Assembly (NCBI RefSeq): GCF_000621965.1
Contig: NZ_JHWX01000012.1
Location: forward strand, 1-64,000
DNA: 64,000 nt
Reading direction: 5' to 3'
Origin: Methanobrevibacter wolinii SH
GTDB taxonomy: Archaea > Methanobacteriota > Methanobacteria > Methanobacteriales > Methanobacteriaceae
Shown here: positions 43,484 to 52,336 of the stretch, piece after piece
Numbering within the stretch: position 1 is the first letter of the stretch
How the letters are laid out: each line of letters starts with the position of its first letter
Program-made: the position numbers and the translations under genes
The notes under the pieces: model-generated
Seen by the model: the letters and a program-made list of their open reading frames with translations, nothing else
Databases searched by the model: none
What the model was told of the DNA's origin: nothing

Positions 43484-44188
43484 TTAAGATTCTTTTAAAA
43501 TAGCATTAGCAATTCTTAAATCATAAGCATAAGTAATTTTCATATTTGTTAAATCGCCTTTTACTAATGAGATTTTCTCATTTTTAAGTAAGAATATTTT
43601 ACAAGCATCAGTTAATATTTCTTTTTCAGAATCTGTTAATTTATTATATAGTTCTTTAAGTTTTAAAATCTTAAAAGATTGTGGAGTTTGACCTTGATAT
43701 AAGATATCTCTTCTTGGAATATTTGATACAAAACCATTATTCCTACTTTCAACAATAGTATCTGTTGCAGGAATTACAGTATCACATGCACCATATTCTT
43801 TTGCAGCTTTAATATTTTCTTCAATAATCCTATATGTTACAAATGGCCTTACAGAATCATGAGTTAAAATAATATCATCATCAGATAAATCATAATTTTC
43901 TTCAATATAATTTATAGCAGACATAATAGTATCATTTCTTAAAGTTCCACCTTCTATAACAACAATATTATCAGCATCAGGAATATATTTTTTAATAAGA
44001 TTATTAGTGTGATTAATCCATTCTTTTGGAGTTAAAACAATAACTTTTTCAAAAACATTATTAATATAAAATTTCTCAATAGTATGGATTATAATAGGTT
44101 TAGAACCTAATTGTAAAAATTGTTTAGGTTTTTCAGTATTACCCATTCTTGTACCATTTCCACCTGCTAAAATAGCTGCAAATATCAA
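43484..44188 (-). CDS. tarI: ribitol-5-phosphate cytidylyltransferase-like (TarI/IspD family)
   Basis: A 234-residue nucleotidyltransferase: 'MIFAAILAGGNGTRMGNTEKPKQFLQLGSKPIIIHTIEKF' is the CTP loop with the Lys/Arg pair, and 'ILTHDSVRPFVTYRII' the metal Asp region. IspD and TarI share this fold. Archaea make isoprenoids by the mevalonate route, and a TarJ-like gene is next door, so TarI is the better reading. The start is TTG after AGGAGGA. CDP-ribitol use in the cell envelope is inference. Confidence 0.82.
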   Translation of the reverse strand: MIFAAILAGGNGTRMGNTEKPKQFLQLGSKPIIIHTIEKFYINNVFEKVIVLTPKEWINHTNNLIKKYIPDADNIVVIEGGTLRNDTIMSAINYIEENYDLSDDDIILTHDSVRPFVTYRIIEENIKAAKEYGACDTVIPATDTIVESRNNGFVSNIPRRDILYQGQTPQSFKILKLKELYNKLTDSEKEILTDACKIFLLKNEKISLVKGDLTNMKITYAYDLRIANAILKES

Positions 44189-44334
44189 GTTTAAAAATCC
44201 TCCTATAAAATTACAATTATTATAGAATTTATTTAATTTAATATTTATTATTTATTAAAATAGTAAAATAATTAAAAAAAAGTATATTTTTATTATAAAA
44301 TATCTAAATAACTTTGATTTAATATCTATTACTA

Positions 44335-44455
44335 ATTAAAATAATAAAGAGTAAAAAAACTTATTTTATCATAAACTATCTAAAACAAACATGATTGACA
44401 TTTATTACCAATTAAAATAATAAAGAGTAAAAAAACTTATTTTATCATAAAGTAT
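44335..44455. repeat. 45-bp direct repeat with 76-bp period
   Basis: ATTAAAATAATAAAGAGTAA followed by AAAAACTTATTTTATCATAAA occurs at 44335 and 44411. The two copies are identical for about 40 bases and end close to the nitroreductase stop codon. Confidence 0.85.
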
Positions 44456-44489
44456 CAAAAAATAAATTTAAAATTAAAAAAAATAGAAT

Positions 44490-45011
44490 TTATAAAATAT
44501 ATTTAACTTTATCTTTACTAAGATTATTGAGATTATGTGGTTTTTTAACCTCATTAGGAATTCCTAAAGAAAGAATACCTACAATCCTATAATTATCATC
44601 CATTGAAAGAATATTACGTGCAATTTTTTCACTACTTATATCATCTTTAGAGAATCTTAAATGCATTTGAGTCCAACAAGTACCAATTCCAAGACTAACT
44701 GCCATTAAATCCATATAAGTAAGTGCAATTGAAGCATCCTCAATCCAAGTATCTGCTTTAGTACTATCAGCAAAAACGGCAATTGCAACATTAGCATTTG
44801 CTAACATCTTTGAACCAGAAGCTTTAGTATGAGATAATTCTTCAAGTACTTCTTTATTTTTAATTACAACAAATTCACAAGGTTTTCTATTTCTACTTGT
44901 TGGAGCAAGAAGACCTGCTTCAATGATTTTTTCAATTTTATCATCAGAAATATTTTCATCAGTATATTTTCTTATACTTCTTCTTTTTAACATAATGTCA
45001 ATTAATTCCAT
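44490..45011 (-). CDS. nitroreductase family protein
   Basis: A 173-residue FMN-dependent reductase: 'IMLKRRSIRKYTDENISDDKIEKIIEAGLLAPTSRNRKPCEFVVI' gives the FMN phosphate Arg/Ser pattern, 'ASIALTYMDLMAVSLGIGTCWTQM' the dimer helix and flavin contact, and 'GILSLGIPNEVKKPH' the C-terminal flavin loop. The length is typical of the short type. The natural acceptor is unknown. Monocistronic. Confidence 0.93.
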   Translation of the reverse strand: MELIDIMLKRRSIRKYTDENISDDKIEKIIEAGLLAPTSRNRKPCEFVVIKNKEVLEELSHTKASGSKMLANANVAIAVFADSTKADTWIEDASIALTYMDLMAVSLGIGTCWTQMHLRFSKDDISSEKIARNILSMDDNYRIVGILSLGIPNEVKKPHNLNNLSKDKVKYIL

Positions 45012-45192
45012 AATTAATAATATATTTCTAAAATAAATAAAATTTACATCTAAAATTAAAATTAAAAGTTGACTAAAAAATAAGTAAAATAATCATAATA
45101 ATTAAAAAAAGAATTAAAATAGCTAAAAATAATAAAAAATATAAAAATTAAAAAAATATTTAATAAAAATGAAATAAATTCAAAAAATAAAT

Positions 45193-46113
45193 TTATGCAT
45201 TTTCAGTCATAATTGGTACAACTTGTTTTTTACGAGATACTACTCCTTTAAGTAAAGCAGTATTATTTTCTAATTTAACACCATAAGCTTTTTCTACAAG
45301 ACTTGCATCTTTACCAAGAGCAATTACTTGAGAATTACTATTTATAATATCAGTGATTAAAAGCATAAATAAATCTAAATCTTCATCTTCAATGATTTTT
45401 TTAATTCCTTCTTCTAATTCATCTTGCATTTTCATAACTTCACTAATATCAGCAGTGTTAACTTGATTTACAATAGATTTAACATCTTTAAAATCAAGTT
45501 GTTTAGCATCTAAACTTAATATTTCTTCAATTGAAAAATCAGATAAATCAGTACCTGCTTTTAACATATCTAAACCATAAGTCTCATAATCAACATCTGC
45601 AATTTTAGCAAGTTTTTTAACTGCTTCTTTATCATCATCAGTAGTAGTTGGTGATTTAAGAAGTAAAGTATCTGATATAATAGCAGATAACATCAATGCT
45701 GCAATATCTTTAGTAACTTCAATGATGTTTTCTTCATAAAGTTTTAATAAGATTGTTTCAGTACAACCAACAGGTTCTGCCCTATAAAATAAAGGATAAG
45801 AAGTTTCTAATGCAAGTTTATGATGATCTACAACTTTTTTAATATTTGCATTTTCTAAATTATCAACAGATTCTTTTGGACTATTATGATCAACTAGTAT
45901 AACATCTGCATTATCTTCAACTTTTTCAATAAGTTCTGGTGCATCAATATTAAAATAATTTAATACATATTCAGTTTCTTTATTTAAATTACCAAGTCTA
46001 CAAGCAACAACATCATTATTTCCTAATTCTTTTTCAAAATTAGCCATTACTAAACTTGATGTAATTGAATCAGTATCTGGACTTTTATGTCCAAAAACGT
46101 ATGTTTTTCCCAT
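45193..46113 (-). CDS. ppaC: manganese-dependent inorganic pyrophosphatase (family II)
   Basis: A 306-residue DHH phosphoesterase. 'YVFGHKSPDTDSITSSL', 'VILVDHNSPKES' and the DHH motif 'KVVDHHKLA' bind the two Mn ions, 'RAEPVGCTETIL' follows, and the DHHA2 C-terminus ends 'GVVSRKKQVVPIM'. It hydrolyses pyrophosphate in the cytosol. The start was set at ATG 46113; the TTG at 46122 has no suitable upstream site. Confidence 0.96.
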   Translation of the reverse strand: MGKTYVFGHKSPDTDSITSSLVMANFEKELGNNDVVACRLGNLNKETEYVLNYFNIDAPELIEKVEDNADVILVDHNSPKESVDNLENANIKKVVDHHKLALETSYPLFYRAEPVGCTETILLKLYEENIIEVTKDIAALMLSAIISDTLLLKSPTTTDDDKEAVKKLAKIADVDYETYGLDMLKAGTDLSDFSIEEILSLDAKQLDFKDVKSIVNQVNTADISEVMKMQDELEEGIKKIIEDEDLDLFMLLITDIINSNSQVIALGKDASLVEKAYGVKLENNTALLKGVVSRKKQVVPIMTENA

Positions 46114-46143
46114 AACTCTCAATCTCCATAAATTTATAAAAAA

Positions 46144-46225
46144 AATTGTTGAAAATCTTTAAACATTAAATTTAAAAAAATTATTAAATAATGATATAAT
46201 TAAAATCTTAAGGGTTTCAACAAAT
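46144..46225. repeat. inverted-repeat-ended element, diverged copy D
   Basis: ATTGTTGAAAATCTTTAA at the left and TTAAGGGTTTCAACAAAT at the right are imperfect inverted repeats around an AT-rich centre. They match the ends of the dispersed elements at 16766, 6838 and 41090. Confidence 0.65.
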
Positions 46226-46412
46226 CTAAAATAATTATAAAAGTAATCATAAAATTACTATTATTAAAATATTTATTTATTTAATAATAAATAATTAATC
46301 TTTTTAATGGTTTTTTTAAAAAAAAATAGTAAATTTAAAATAATAAAATTATTATTATAAATTTTATAACTTGCTTAGAATTTAATATTTAAGAATATTT
46401 ATAAATTAGAAA

Positions 46413-47330
46413 TCAATCATCATTAAATTTAAAATCAAAAACATCTTGTCTTGAATAATGACCACAAACATCAAATTCCATTCTACTTTCAATAATTTTA
46501 TTCATATAAAGATCAGCATAGATAATACCTTCTTTATCCCATAATGTTTCTGAAACTTCATGACCATAAGGATCTATTATACAAGTTCCACCTTTACATA
46601 CAGTATCATCTAATTTAGATAATATTTCATCATCTGTTGACTCTGGATAATCTGATTTTTTAAATACCATATTACAATTTATAAAGTAACAATGTCCTTC
46701 AATAGCAATATGTCTTATTGTATTTTGCCATTCTTGATTATCATTAGTATTTGGAGAAATATATATTGAAATACCTTTTTCATATAATGCAAAACGTGCA
46801 AGAGGCATATAACTTTCCCAACAAATTAAATTACCTACTGGTCCCCATGGTGTATCCATTACAGGGAAATATTCTTTATTTGCATCACCCCAAATAAGAC
46901 GTTCTGAACCAGTCGGTTTTAATTTACGATGATTAAAAGTTTCTCCTTCTGGTGAAATCATCATATTAGAATTATACAATGTAGAAGTTTTTGAATCTCT
47001 TTCAGAATAACCAATACTCACATAAACATGATTTTTAACAGCAGTGTAAACTATTTTATTCATTTCAATACCATCAAAAATAATTGAATTATCATAATAA
47101 TTTTTCCAATCTTTACGAGATTCATTATCCCTATTTCCAATAGTAAAACCAAAATTCATACCATAAGGATAACCTGGAATAAATAGTTCTGGAAATACTA
47201 CAAATTCTGCACCATTACTTGCACATTCTTCAATAATAGAAATGACTTTTTCAAGACATTTATCTTTATCAAACATTATTGGTGTTGCTTGTACAACTGC
47301 AATTTTACAAATTGATTTTAAATCTTTCAT
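46413..47330 (-). CDS. nitrilase (carbon-nitrogen hydrolase, branch 1 type)
   Basis: A 305-residue enzyme with the Glu-Lys-Cys triad: Glu48 in 'VVFPELFIPGYPYG', Lys136 in 'NHRKLKPTGSERLIWG' and Cys170 in 'GNLICWESYMPLAR'. The CWE-x-YMPL signature is that of true nitrilases, which turn nitriles into acids and ammonia, not amidases. The start was set at 47330 after GATGATTT; reading further upstream would translate the tandem repeat into a hydrophobic tail without biological sense. Nitrilases are uncommon in methanogens, so transfer is possible. Confidence 0.9.
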   Translation of the reverse strand: MKDLKSICKIAVVQATPIMFDKDKCLEKVISIIEECASNGAEFVVFPELFIPGYPYGMNFGFTIGNRDNESRKDWKNYYDNSIIFDGIEMNKIVYTAVKNHVYVSIGYSERDSKTSTLYNSNMMISPEGETFNHRKLKPTGSERLIWGDANKEYFPVMDTPWGPVGNLICWESYMPLARFALYEKGISIYISPNTNDNQEWQNTIRHIAIEGHCYFINCNMVFKKSDYPESTDDEILSKLDDTVCKGGTCIIDPYGHEVSETLWDKEGIIYADLYMNKIIESRMEFDVCGHYSRQDVFDFKFNDD

Positions 47331-47444
47331 ATAAATCATCTTTAAAAATCTAAAAATTATTAAAATATATTTATAATATAAAATAATAAATTTTTGGATT
47401 AAATAATTAAAAAAACAAAAACAATAAACTAGATAAAATAAATT

Positions 47445-47632
47445 TAAACAATAAAAAAAACAGCAAAACAAACTCAAAAACAATAAAAAAAACAGCAAAA
47501 ACAAATAAAATAAACAAAAAACAAACTCAAAAACAATAAAAAAAACAGCAAAAACAAATAAAATAAACAAAAAACAAACTCAAAAACAATAAAAAAACAG
47601 CAAAAACAAATAAAATAAACAAAAAATAAACT
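47445..47632. repeat. 53-bp tandem repeat upstream of the nitrilase gene
   Basis: The unit contains AAACTCAAAAACAATAAAAA and AACAGCAAAAACAAATAAAA. The C of ACTCAAA falls at 47473, 47526 and 47579, exactly 53 bp apart. More than three near-identical copies, no spacers, almost pure A and C with no T-rich part on the plus strand. Confidence 0.9.
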
Positions 47633-47697
47633 TAGAACAATTAAAAATTATATTATTAAAATGAAATAAAAAAAGTAAAAATTAGATAAAAACTAAA

Positions 47698-47805
47698 CTA
47701 TCGTTTTTTCCAGGTTTGTTTAGCTCCTCTACCATGTTTACTTCCAGGTTTTTTATAACCAGATTTAGGTCTGGTTCTTTTATTGGTTCCTCTAACTTTT
47801 GCCAT
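47698..47805 (-). CDS. 35-residue very basic protein, conserved-looking
   Basis: A short gene starting ATG at 47805 after AGGTGA with ideal five-base spacing. The product starts 'MAKVRGTNKRTRPKSGYKK' and ends 'GAKQTWKKR'; about 40 percent of residues are Lys or Arg and there are many Gly. GC content is clearly above the surrounding DNA, a sign of selection on codons. It looks like a small ribosomal or RNA-binding protein, but I cannot match it to a named ribosomal protein. Confidence 0.7.
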   Translation of the reverse strand: MAKVRGTNKRTRPKSGYKKPGSKHGRGAKQTWKKR

Positions 47806-48151
47806 GTTTTTCACCTAAATTATAATTTATTAATAAAAAAACAGTATAAAAAATCAAAAGATTAATTTATACCCCGATAATCAATTAAAGTTAATCTTTA
47901 ATTTAATTAACATGATTTAAAAAAATAATAGATATTCAAAAATAGAATATTTTATTTAACATTAAATTATTTCTCTAATATAGTATATAATAGTTTCCAT
48001 CAAATAATAATTACTTATTAAATTAAAAAGCATTAAAAGATTTAAAAAAAATTAAAATTAGTTTTAAAATTAAAATAATATAAAATTTAAAATTCTATAA
48101 GAAATATAATATTAAATAGTATTATAAATATTTTAAATAAGGGGGAAAATT
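47806..48151. other. 346-bp divergent intergenic region
   Basis: Between the small basic protein and the zinc-ribbon gene. ATACCCCGATAATCAATTAAAG (split as ATACCCCGAT / AATCAATTAAAG) at 47871-47890 is the only GC-containing patch. AT-rich elsewhere; TATA-like TAGTATATAATAG at 47981. No RNA gene is evident. Confidence 0.45.
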
Positions 48152-49327
48152 ATGAATTGTAAAATATGTCCTCATTGTAAAACATATAGTGATGCTAAGA
48201 ATATAAGATGTAATACATGTGGAAGAGAATTACCTAATTTAATATACTCTGAAGAAATACTAAAAAAAGAATATAAAAATACAGAGAAATTTATTAATAA
48301 AAATTTAAATCCTCAAGGCTATTTCTCAGATTTTAAAAAATTACTAGAACAGGAGTATAATATTAAACGTGTTGATGAAAAACGAAATATTACATTTAAT
48401 TTGATAATGGAACATCTTATATATCAAACACCCCTAGATTTATCTATAACAGAAAAATACATTGAACTTGCTATAAAACTTAATAATCTTAAGAATATGC
48501 CTGAAGATCAATTTAAACAAATGGTTTATACTGATGCAAAGGAAATGTTTTTTAATATTTTAAATAAGAGAAAAATTGTGTTTAATGTTTACAAACATAT
48601 ACCAGAACAAACAGTACCTACTACTGTTATAAAAAATAAGCATGGAACTGGAACAAAAATAGTTGCAACAGGATTATTTGGTGTTTTTGGACTTGCAGGA
48701 ACTAATGGTGTTAAACAAGAAACAGTAAATAAAATAATACCTGCACATGATGAATTATCAAGGAATGTAAATATTAATGCAAATGATAATAATATAACTA
48801 TTCAAATTATAAACTTAGAAGAAGGTAAATTACCTAAAAATACTTATAATTGGAATCAAATTAGTGAAATGGATTCTGATAATTATTTAAAGTCTGATAA
48901 GTTTGAAGCAATATTATTAAATGATTTTAAAGCGCAAGAAATAATTCAATCCCTAGAAAATGTTTATTTCAAATTTTTAAATCAAAACCATCCTTTAAGA
49001 CAGTCCATAGATTATGCAGAAATGAAAGGAATGTTAATAAAAGATTTTAGAGAGTATATAAACAAACATGCTTATGGAAATTATGCTCCTACAAATACAG
49101 ATAAAGCAAAAGAATTAGAAGAATACTATGAACTTAAAGAAAAAGGAATAATCACTGAAACTGAATATTTAAATAAAAAAAATGAAATTCTTGGAATAAG
49201 CAATAATAATACTAATAATAATCAAAAACCAATTATAGCAAATAGAAACTTCTGTCCAAACTGTGGATCAAAAATACATAATAAAGATGATAATTTTTGC
49301 TCAGAGTGTGGATTTAAACTTGTATAA
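48152..49327 (+). CDS. double zinc-ribbon protein with SHOCT-like segment
   Basis: A 391-residue protein. An N-terminal ribbon 'CKICPHCKTYSDAKNIRCNTCG' and a C-terminal ribbon 'FCPNCGSKI...FCSECGFKL' frame a middle domain of mixed helices and strands. Before the last ribbon, 'KAKELEEYYELKEKGIITETEYLNKKNEIL' is a SHOCT-type short helical hairpin. A Gly-rich segment ('TGLFGVFGLAGTNG') sits near residue 175. This architecture is common in gut bacteria and archaea; the role is unknown, perhaps an oligomerising regulator. AAGGGGG is a strong ribosome-binding site. Confidence 0.75.
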   Translation: MNCKICPHCKTYSDAKNIRCNTCGRELPNLIYSEEILKKEYKNTEKFINKNLNPQGYFSDFKKLLEQEYNIKRVDEKRNITFNLIMEHLIYQTPLDLSITEKYIELAIKLNNLKNMPEDQFKQMVYTDAKEMFFNILNKRKIVFNVYKHIPEQTVPTTVIKNKHGTGTKIVATGLFGVFGLAGTNGVKQETVNKIIPAHDELSRNVNINANDNNITIQIINLEEGKLPKNTYNWNQISEMDSDNYLKSDKFEAILLNDFKAQEIIQSLENVYFKFLNQNHPLRQSIDYAEMKGMLIKDFREYINKHAYGNYAPTNTDKAKELEEYYELKEKGIITETEYLNKKNEILGISNNNTNNNQKPIIANRNFCPNCGSKIHNKDDNFCSECGFKLV

Positions 49328-49437
49328 ACATATATTAAGTTTAAACGATTTAAAAAAACTAGAAATAACATTTCTATTTATATAAAAAAATAAAAAAAAT
49401 AAAAATTTTTAATTAAATCTTATAAATACTATTAATA

Positions 49438-51861
49438 CTATTTTTTACGTTTAATAGGAATTAAAGCCAATGAAGATAATGCTAATAAAACTATTGTAAT
49501 AGGATTTCCTGTAATAGGAGTAGTAACTAATTTTTTAACAGTTGCATCATTAAAAGAACTTGTATTGTCAGGTGTGTGTGGATTATTTGGAGTATTATTT
49601 TTAGGAGTGTTATTTTCTGGAGGAATTACATTAGTAGTGTTATTAGTTGTTTTATTATTAGTTTCATTAGATTTAACAACTACAATATTAGTAAAGTTTC
49701 CAACTTTTGTTGTATTGAATGTAACTTTAATAATTGCAGTTTGATTAACACCTAAATTTTTTAATACCCATGAAGGTTTATTTCCATTAATAAATTTCCA
49801 TACACCTTTTACAGATTCCCAATTATTATAAATTAAACCATCATATTTATCTTCAAATACAATCACATCATTTAACATTAAATTTCCAGTATTTTTTACA
49901 ATAATATTAAAACTTGTTTGATTACCTAAAATAACAGTTTTATTTAAAGTTTCTTTATGTACTGTGATATTTGGTAATATTGTATCATTATAAAATACTT
50001 TAAAATTTAATAAATTTTGTATACCTTGATTAAATAAAGCATTAAATTGATAAATTCTTACAGAACCATTATCAAGTATATCAGTAGCACCATAATCTGG
50101 AACTCTAAATCCACTATTATACAAATCAATAGTTTTAGAAACCATATATTTAACATTATCAGTAAGGTTAAGATTATTTAAATCCCAAAATTTAGTATCA
50201 GTAAATGTCCAAATTGCATATTGAAGTTCAGTACTATTATAATTAGATTTATAATAGAATTGATATATTAAAATCTTGAGATATTCATTAACTGATTTAT
50301 CATTTACTTTATTATAAAGAATATCAGTATCATATACAAAATATTCAGATCCATTAACAGGTGGATATATAACATACTCTGAACAGAAAGATATAGAACT
50401 ATCATTCATAGAAGTATTTACATAAGTATTTTTAATATTATGTACTAAATTTTCAAAGTAATAATTATTAAAAGTTGGATTTTTAACATTTAAAGAAGAT
50501 GAATTAAATTCTGCAATATCTTTACCTAAAAGTGCATTATTATTTTTAAATTTGGAATTTGCTATTGTCATATTTGAATTACTAACTATTGCACCACCAA
50601 ATTTAGAAGCACTACATTTATTAAATTCACTATTATTTATAGTCAAATTACCAGTAGCATAAGATATAGCTCCACCAAATATAGAATGTTCATTTATAAA
50701 TTTAGAATTAATTATATTTGCATAACAATCATCAAGTGAAGCTAAAGATCCACCATAAATTGCTTTATCATTAATAAAACTTGAATTTATAATATTTATA
50801 TTACAAATTTTATATTGATACTTTTGAAAAAGTATTGATCCTCCAACATTAGCAGAATTATTATTAAACTTAGAGTTTATAATAGTTACATTAGAATCTT
50901 GAAAATGACAAGCACCACCTTTTCCAGCGAAATATTTTTTATCAGAGCTTATATAATTATTATCAAATTTAGAATTATTAATAATCACATTAGCTTTATT
51001 TGAAAAAATAGATCCACCAGAACTACTAGAACTACAATTAATAAAGTTACAATTTGAGACATTTGCATTATCTAAAGCAAAATATAAAACTCCACCACTA
51101 CCTGATGAACTACATTTTGTAAAATTACAATTATTAATTTTAAATGAATTATCTATGAAACTTATAAATGATCCAGAAAATCCCCCACCATAAATATTAT
51201 CAAAGTTAGAATCACTAACAGAGACATTTGAATGAAATGATGAACTTATTAAACCATTAAAATAAGCATCATATTTATCATCAGGATGAATATTTGTAAA
51301 TTTAGATTTCTTAATTGTTAAATTAGAATATTTTACACTAAATACTCTACCTTCAATATTTGAAAATCTTGAATTGATACAAGTTATATTTGACTTAGTA
51401 GAATCTATAAGCCCAGTAGTACGAGTATCTTCAGTAGAATAACCACCTACAAAATTAATATTATTTAATTTAAGTGTTGATGAAGATAAATTAAAAATGA
51501 TATTATTATTTTTTGCATTGATTATATGATTATTACCATTAATAGTAATTGTTTTATTAATAATAGATATTCCATATTTATTATCGCCATCTGAAAATGA
51601 ATAATCAGAATCTAAATCAATAGTACCATTTTTATTAGAATCTATTAAATTTTGTAAATCTGAAAAAGATTTAGATTTAGAACTTTCTAAATAATTTTGA
51701 TTATTTGAAGTTGAATCATTTACAGAATTATACAAATTAATAGTAGTACTAGAATTACTATTTGAAGAATTATTATCTATTGCACTAACTGTACTTATAG
51801 AAATCATCACTAATATTAAACATAAAATTAATAGTATTAAATTCCTATTAATTTTTTTAAT
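49438..51861 (-). CDS. large adhesin-like surface protein with a predicted thioester domain; probable AUU start
   Basis: From ATT at 51861 the protein has 807 residues. A signal peptide ('KKINRNLILLILCLILVM', cleavage after 'STVSA') leads to a right-handed beta-helix of N-S-x-F repeats (about 80-465). Next comes a domain with Cys493 ('ISFCSEYV') and Gln547 ('ELQYAIW'), the Cys/Gln pair of TQXA thioester adhesins. A DUF11-like domain (about 630-735), an Asn/Thr-Pro linker and a C-terminal membrane segment ending 'IPIKRKK' follow. GGAGGT lies six bases before ATT. The alternative ATG at 51909 would add 16 residues that spoil the signal peptide. It is exported and anchored at the cell surface. 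Confidence 0.85.
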   Translation of the reverse strand: MKKINRNLILLILCLILVMISISTVSAIDNNSSNSNSSTTINLYNSVNDSTSNNQNYLESSKSKSFSDLQNLIDSNKNGTIDLDSDYSFSDGDNKYGISIINKTITINGNNHIINAKNNNIIFNLSSSTLKLNNINFVGGYSTEDTRTTGLIDSTKSNITCINSRFSNIEGRVFSVKYSNLTIKKSKFTNIHPDDKYDAYFNGLISSSFHSNVSVSDSNFDNIYGGGFSGSFISFIDNSFKINNCNFTKCSSSGSGGVLYFALDNANVSNCNFINCSSSSSGGSIFSNKANVIINNSKFDNNYISSDKKYFAGKGGACHFQDSNVTIINSKFNNNSANVGGSILFQKYQYKICNINIINSSFINDKAIYGGSLASLDDCYANIINSKFINEHSIFGGAISYATGNLTINNSEFNKCSASKFGGAIVSNSNMTIANSKFKNNNALLGKDIAEFNSSSLNVKNPTFNNYYFENLVHNIKNTYVNTSMNDSSISFCSEYVIYPPVNGSEYFVYDTDILYNKVNDKSVNEYLKILIYQFYYKSNYNSTELQYAIWTFTDTKFWDLNNLNLTDNVKYMVSKTIDLYNSGFRVPDYGATDILDNGSVRIYQFNALFNQGIQNLLNFKVFYNDTILPNITVHKETLNKTVILGNQTSFNIIVKNTGNLMLNDVIVFEDKYDGLIYNNWESVKGVWKFINGNKPSWVLKNLGVNQTAIIKVTFNTTKVGNFTNIVVVKSNETNNKTTNNTTNVIPPENNTPKNNTPNNPHTPDNTSSFNDATVKKLVTTPITGNPITIVLLALSSLALIPIKRKK

Positions 51862-51909
51862 ATTATTACCTCCACAATCCCATATTATAAAAATCCAATA
51901 CAAATACAA

Positions 51910-52336
51910 ATTAATTGAAGTATTATAATATAAAATTGTTAAATATAATTTATATATAAAGATATGTAAATTTTTTTAAATATATATACATATATATTAA
52001 TAAAAAATTTAATTTTGACTATAAAAACCCATTTTACTTGAAAAATATGTTAAATATTATTTCTTATAAAAATTAAACAATAGTTAATAATTTAAAATCA
52101 AATCTAAGAAAGTTGATTTTAAGATAGAAAAATCTTAAGAAAAACTAAAATTTAAACATAATTTAATAATTTAATAACTTAAACTTTGATAAAGCTGTTT
52201 AAATATACACTAAAAAGAGTAAATTATACAATCATGAAAATACCCTAAAAAAAGAAAAAAAAGAAAAAACAAATATAAAAAACTCTAAAAAAAAAACAAA
52301 ATATAAATTTTAAAACATAAATTAATAGAAAATTAT
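51910..52336. other. 427-bp intergenic region with an element-like stretch
   Basis: The adhesin promoter probably lies near 51935-51975 (TTTATATATAAAG). At 52045-52130 the sequence resembles the middle of the dispersed element (TTATTTCTTATAAAAATTAA, then AATCTAAGAAAGTTGATTTT). No gene. Confidence 0.5.

Noticed and set aside
43484-44188. IspD (MEP-pathway cytidylyltransferase)
   Set aside because: Archaea of this group use mevalonate and a TarJ-like gene is adjacent, so a TarI-type role fits better.
47331-47570. Hydrophobic N-terminal extension of the nitrilase as a membrane domain
   Set aside because: It is the translation of the 53-bp tandem repeat and AT-rich leader. A ribosome-binding site and the normal family start occur at 47330.
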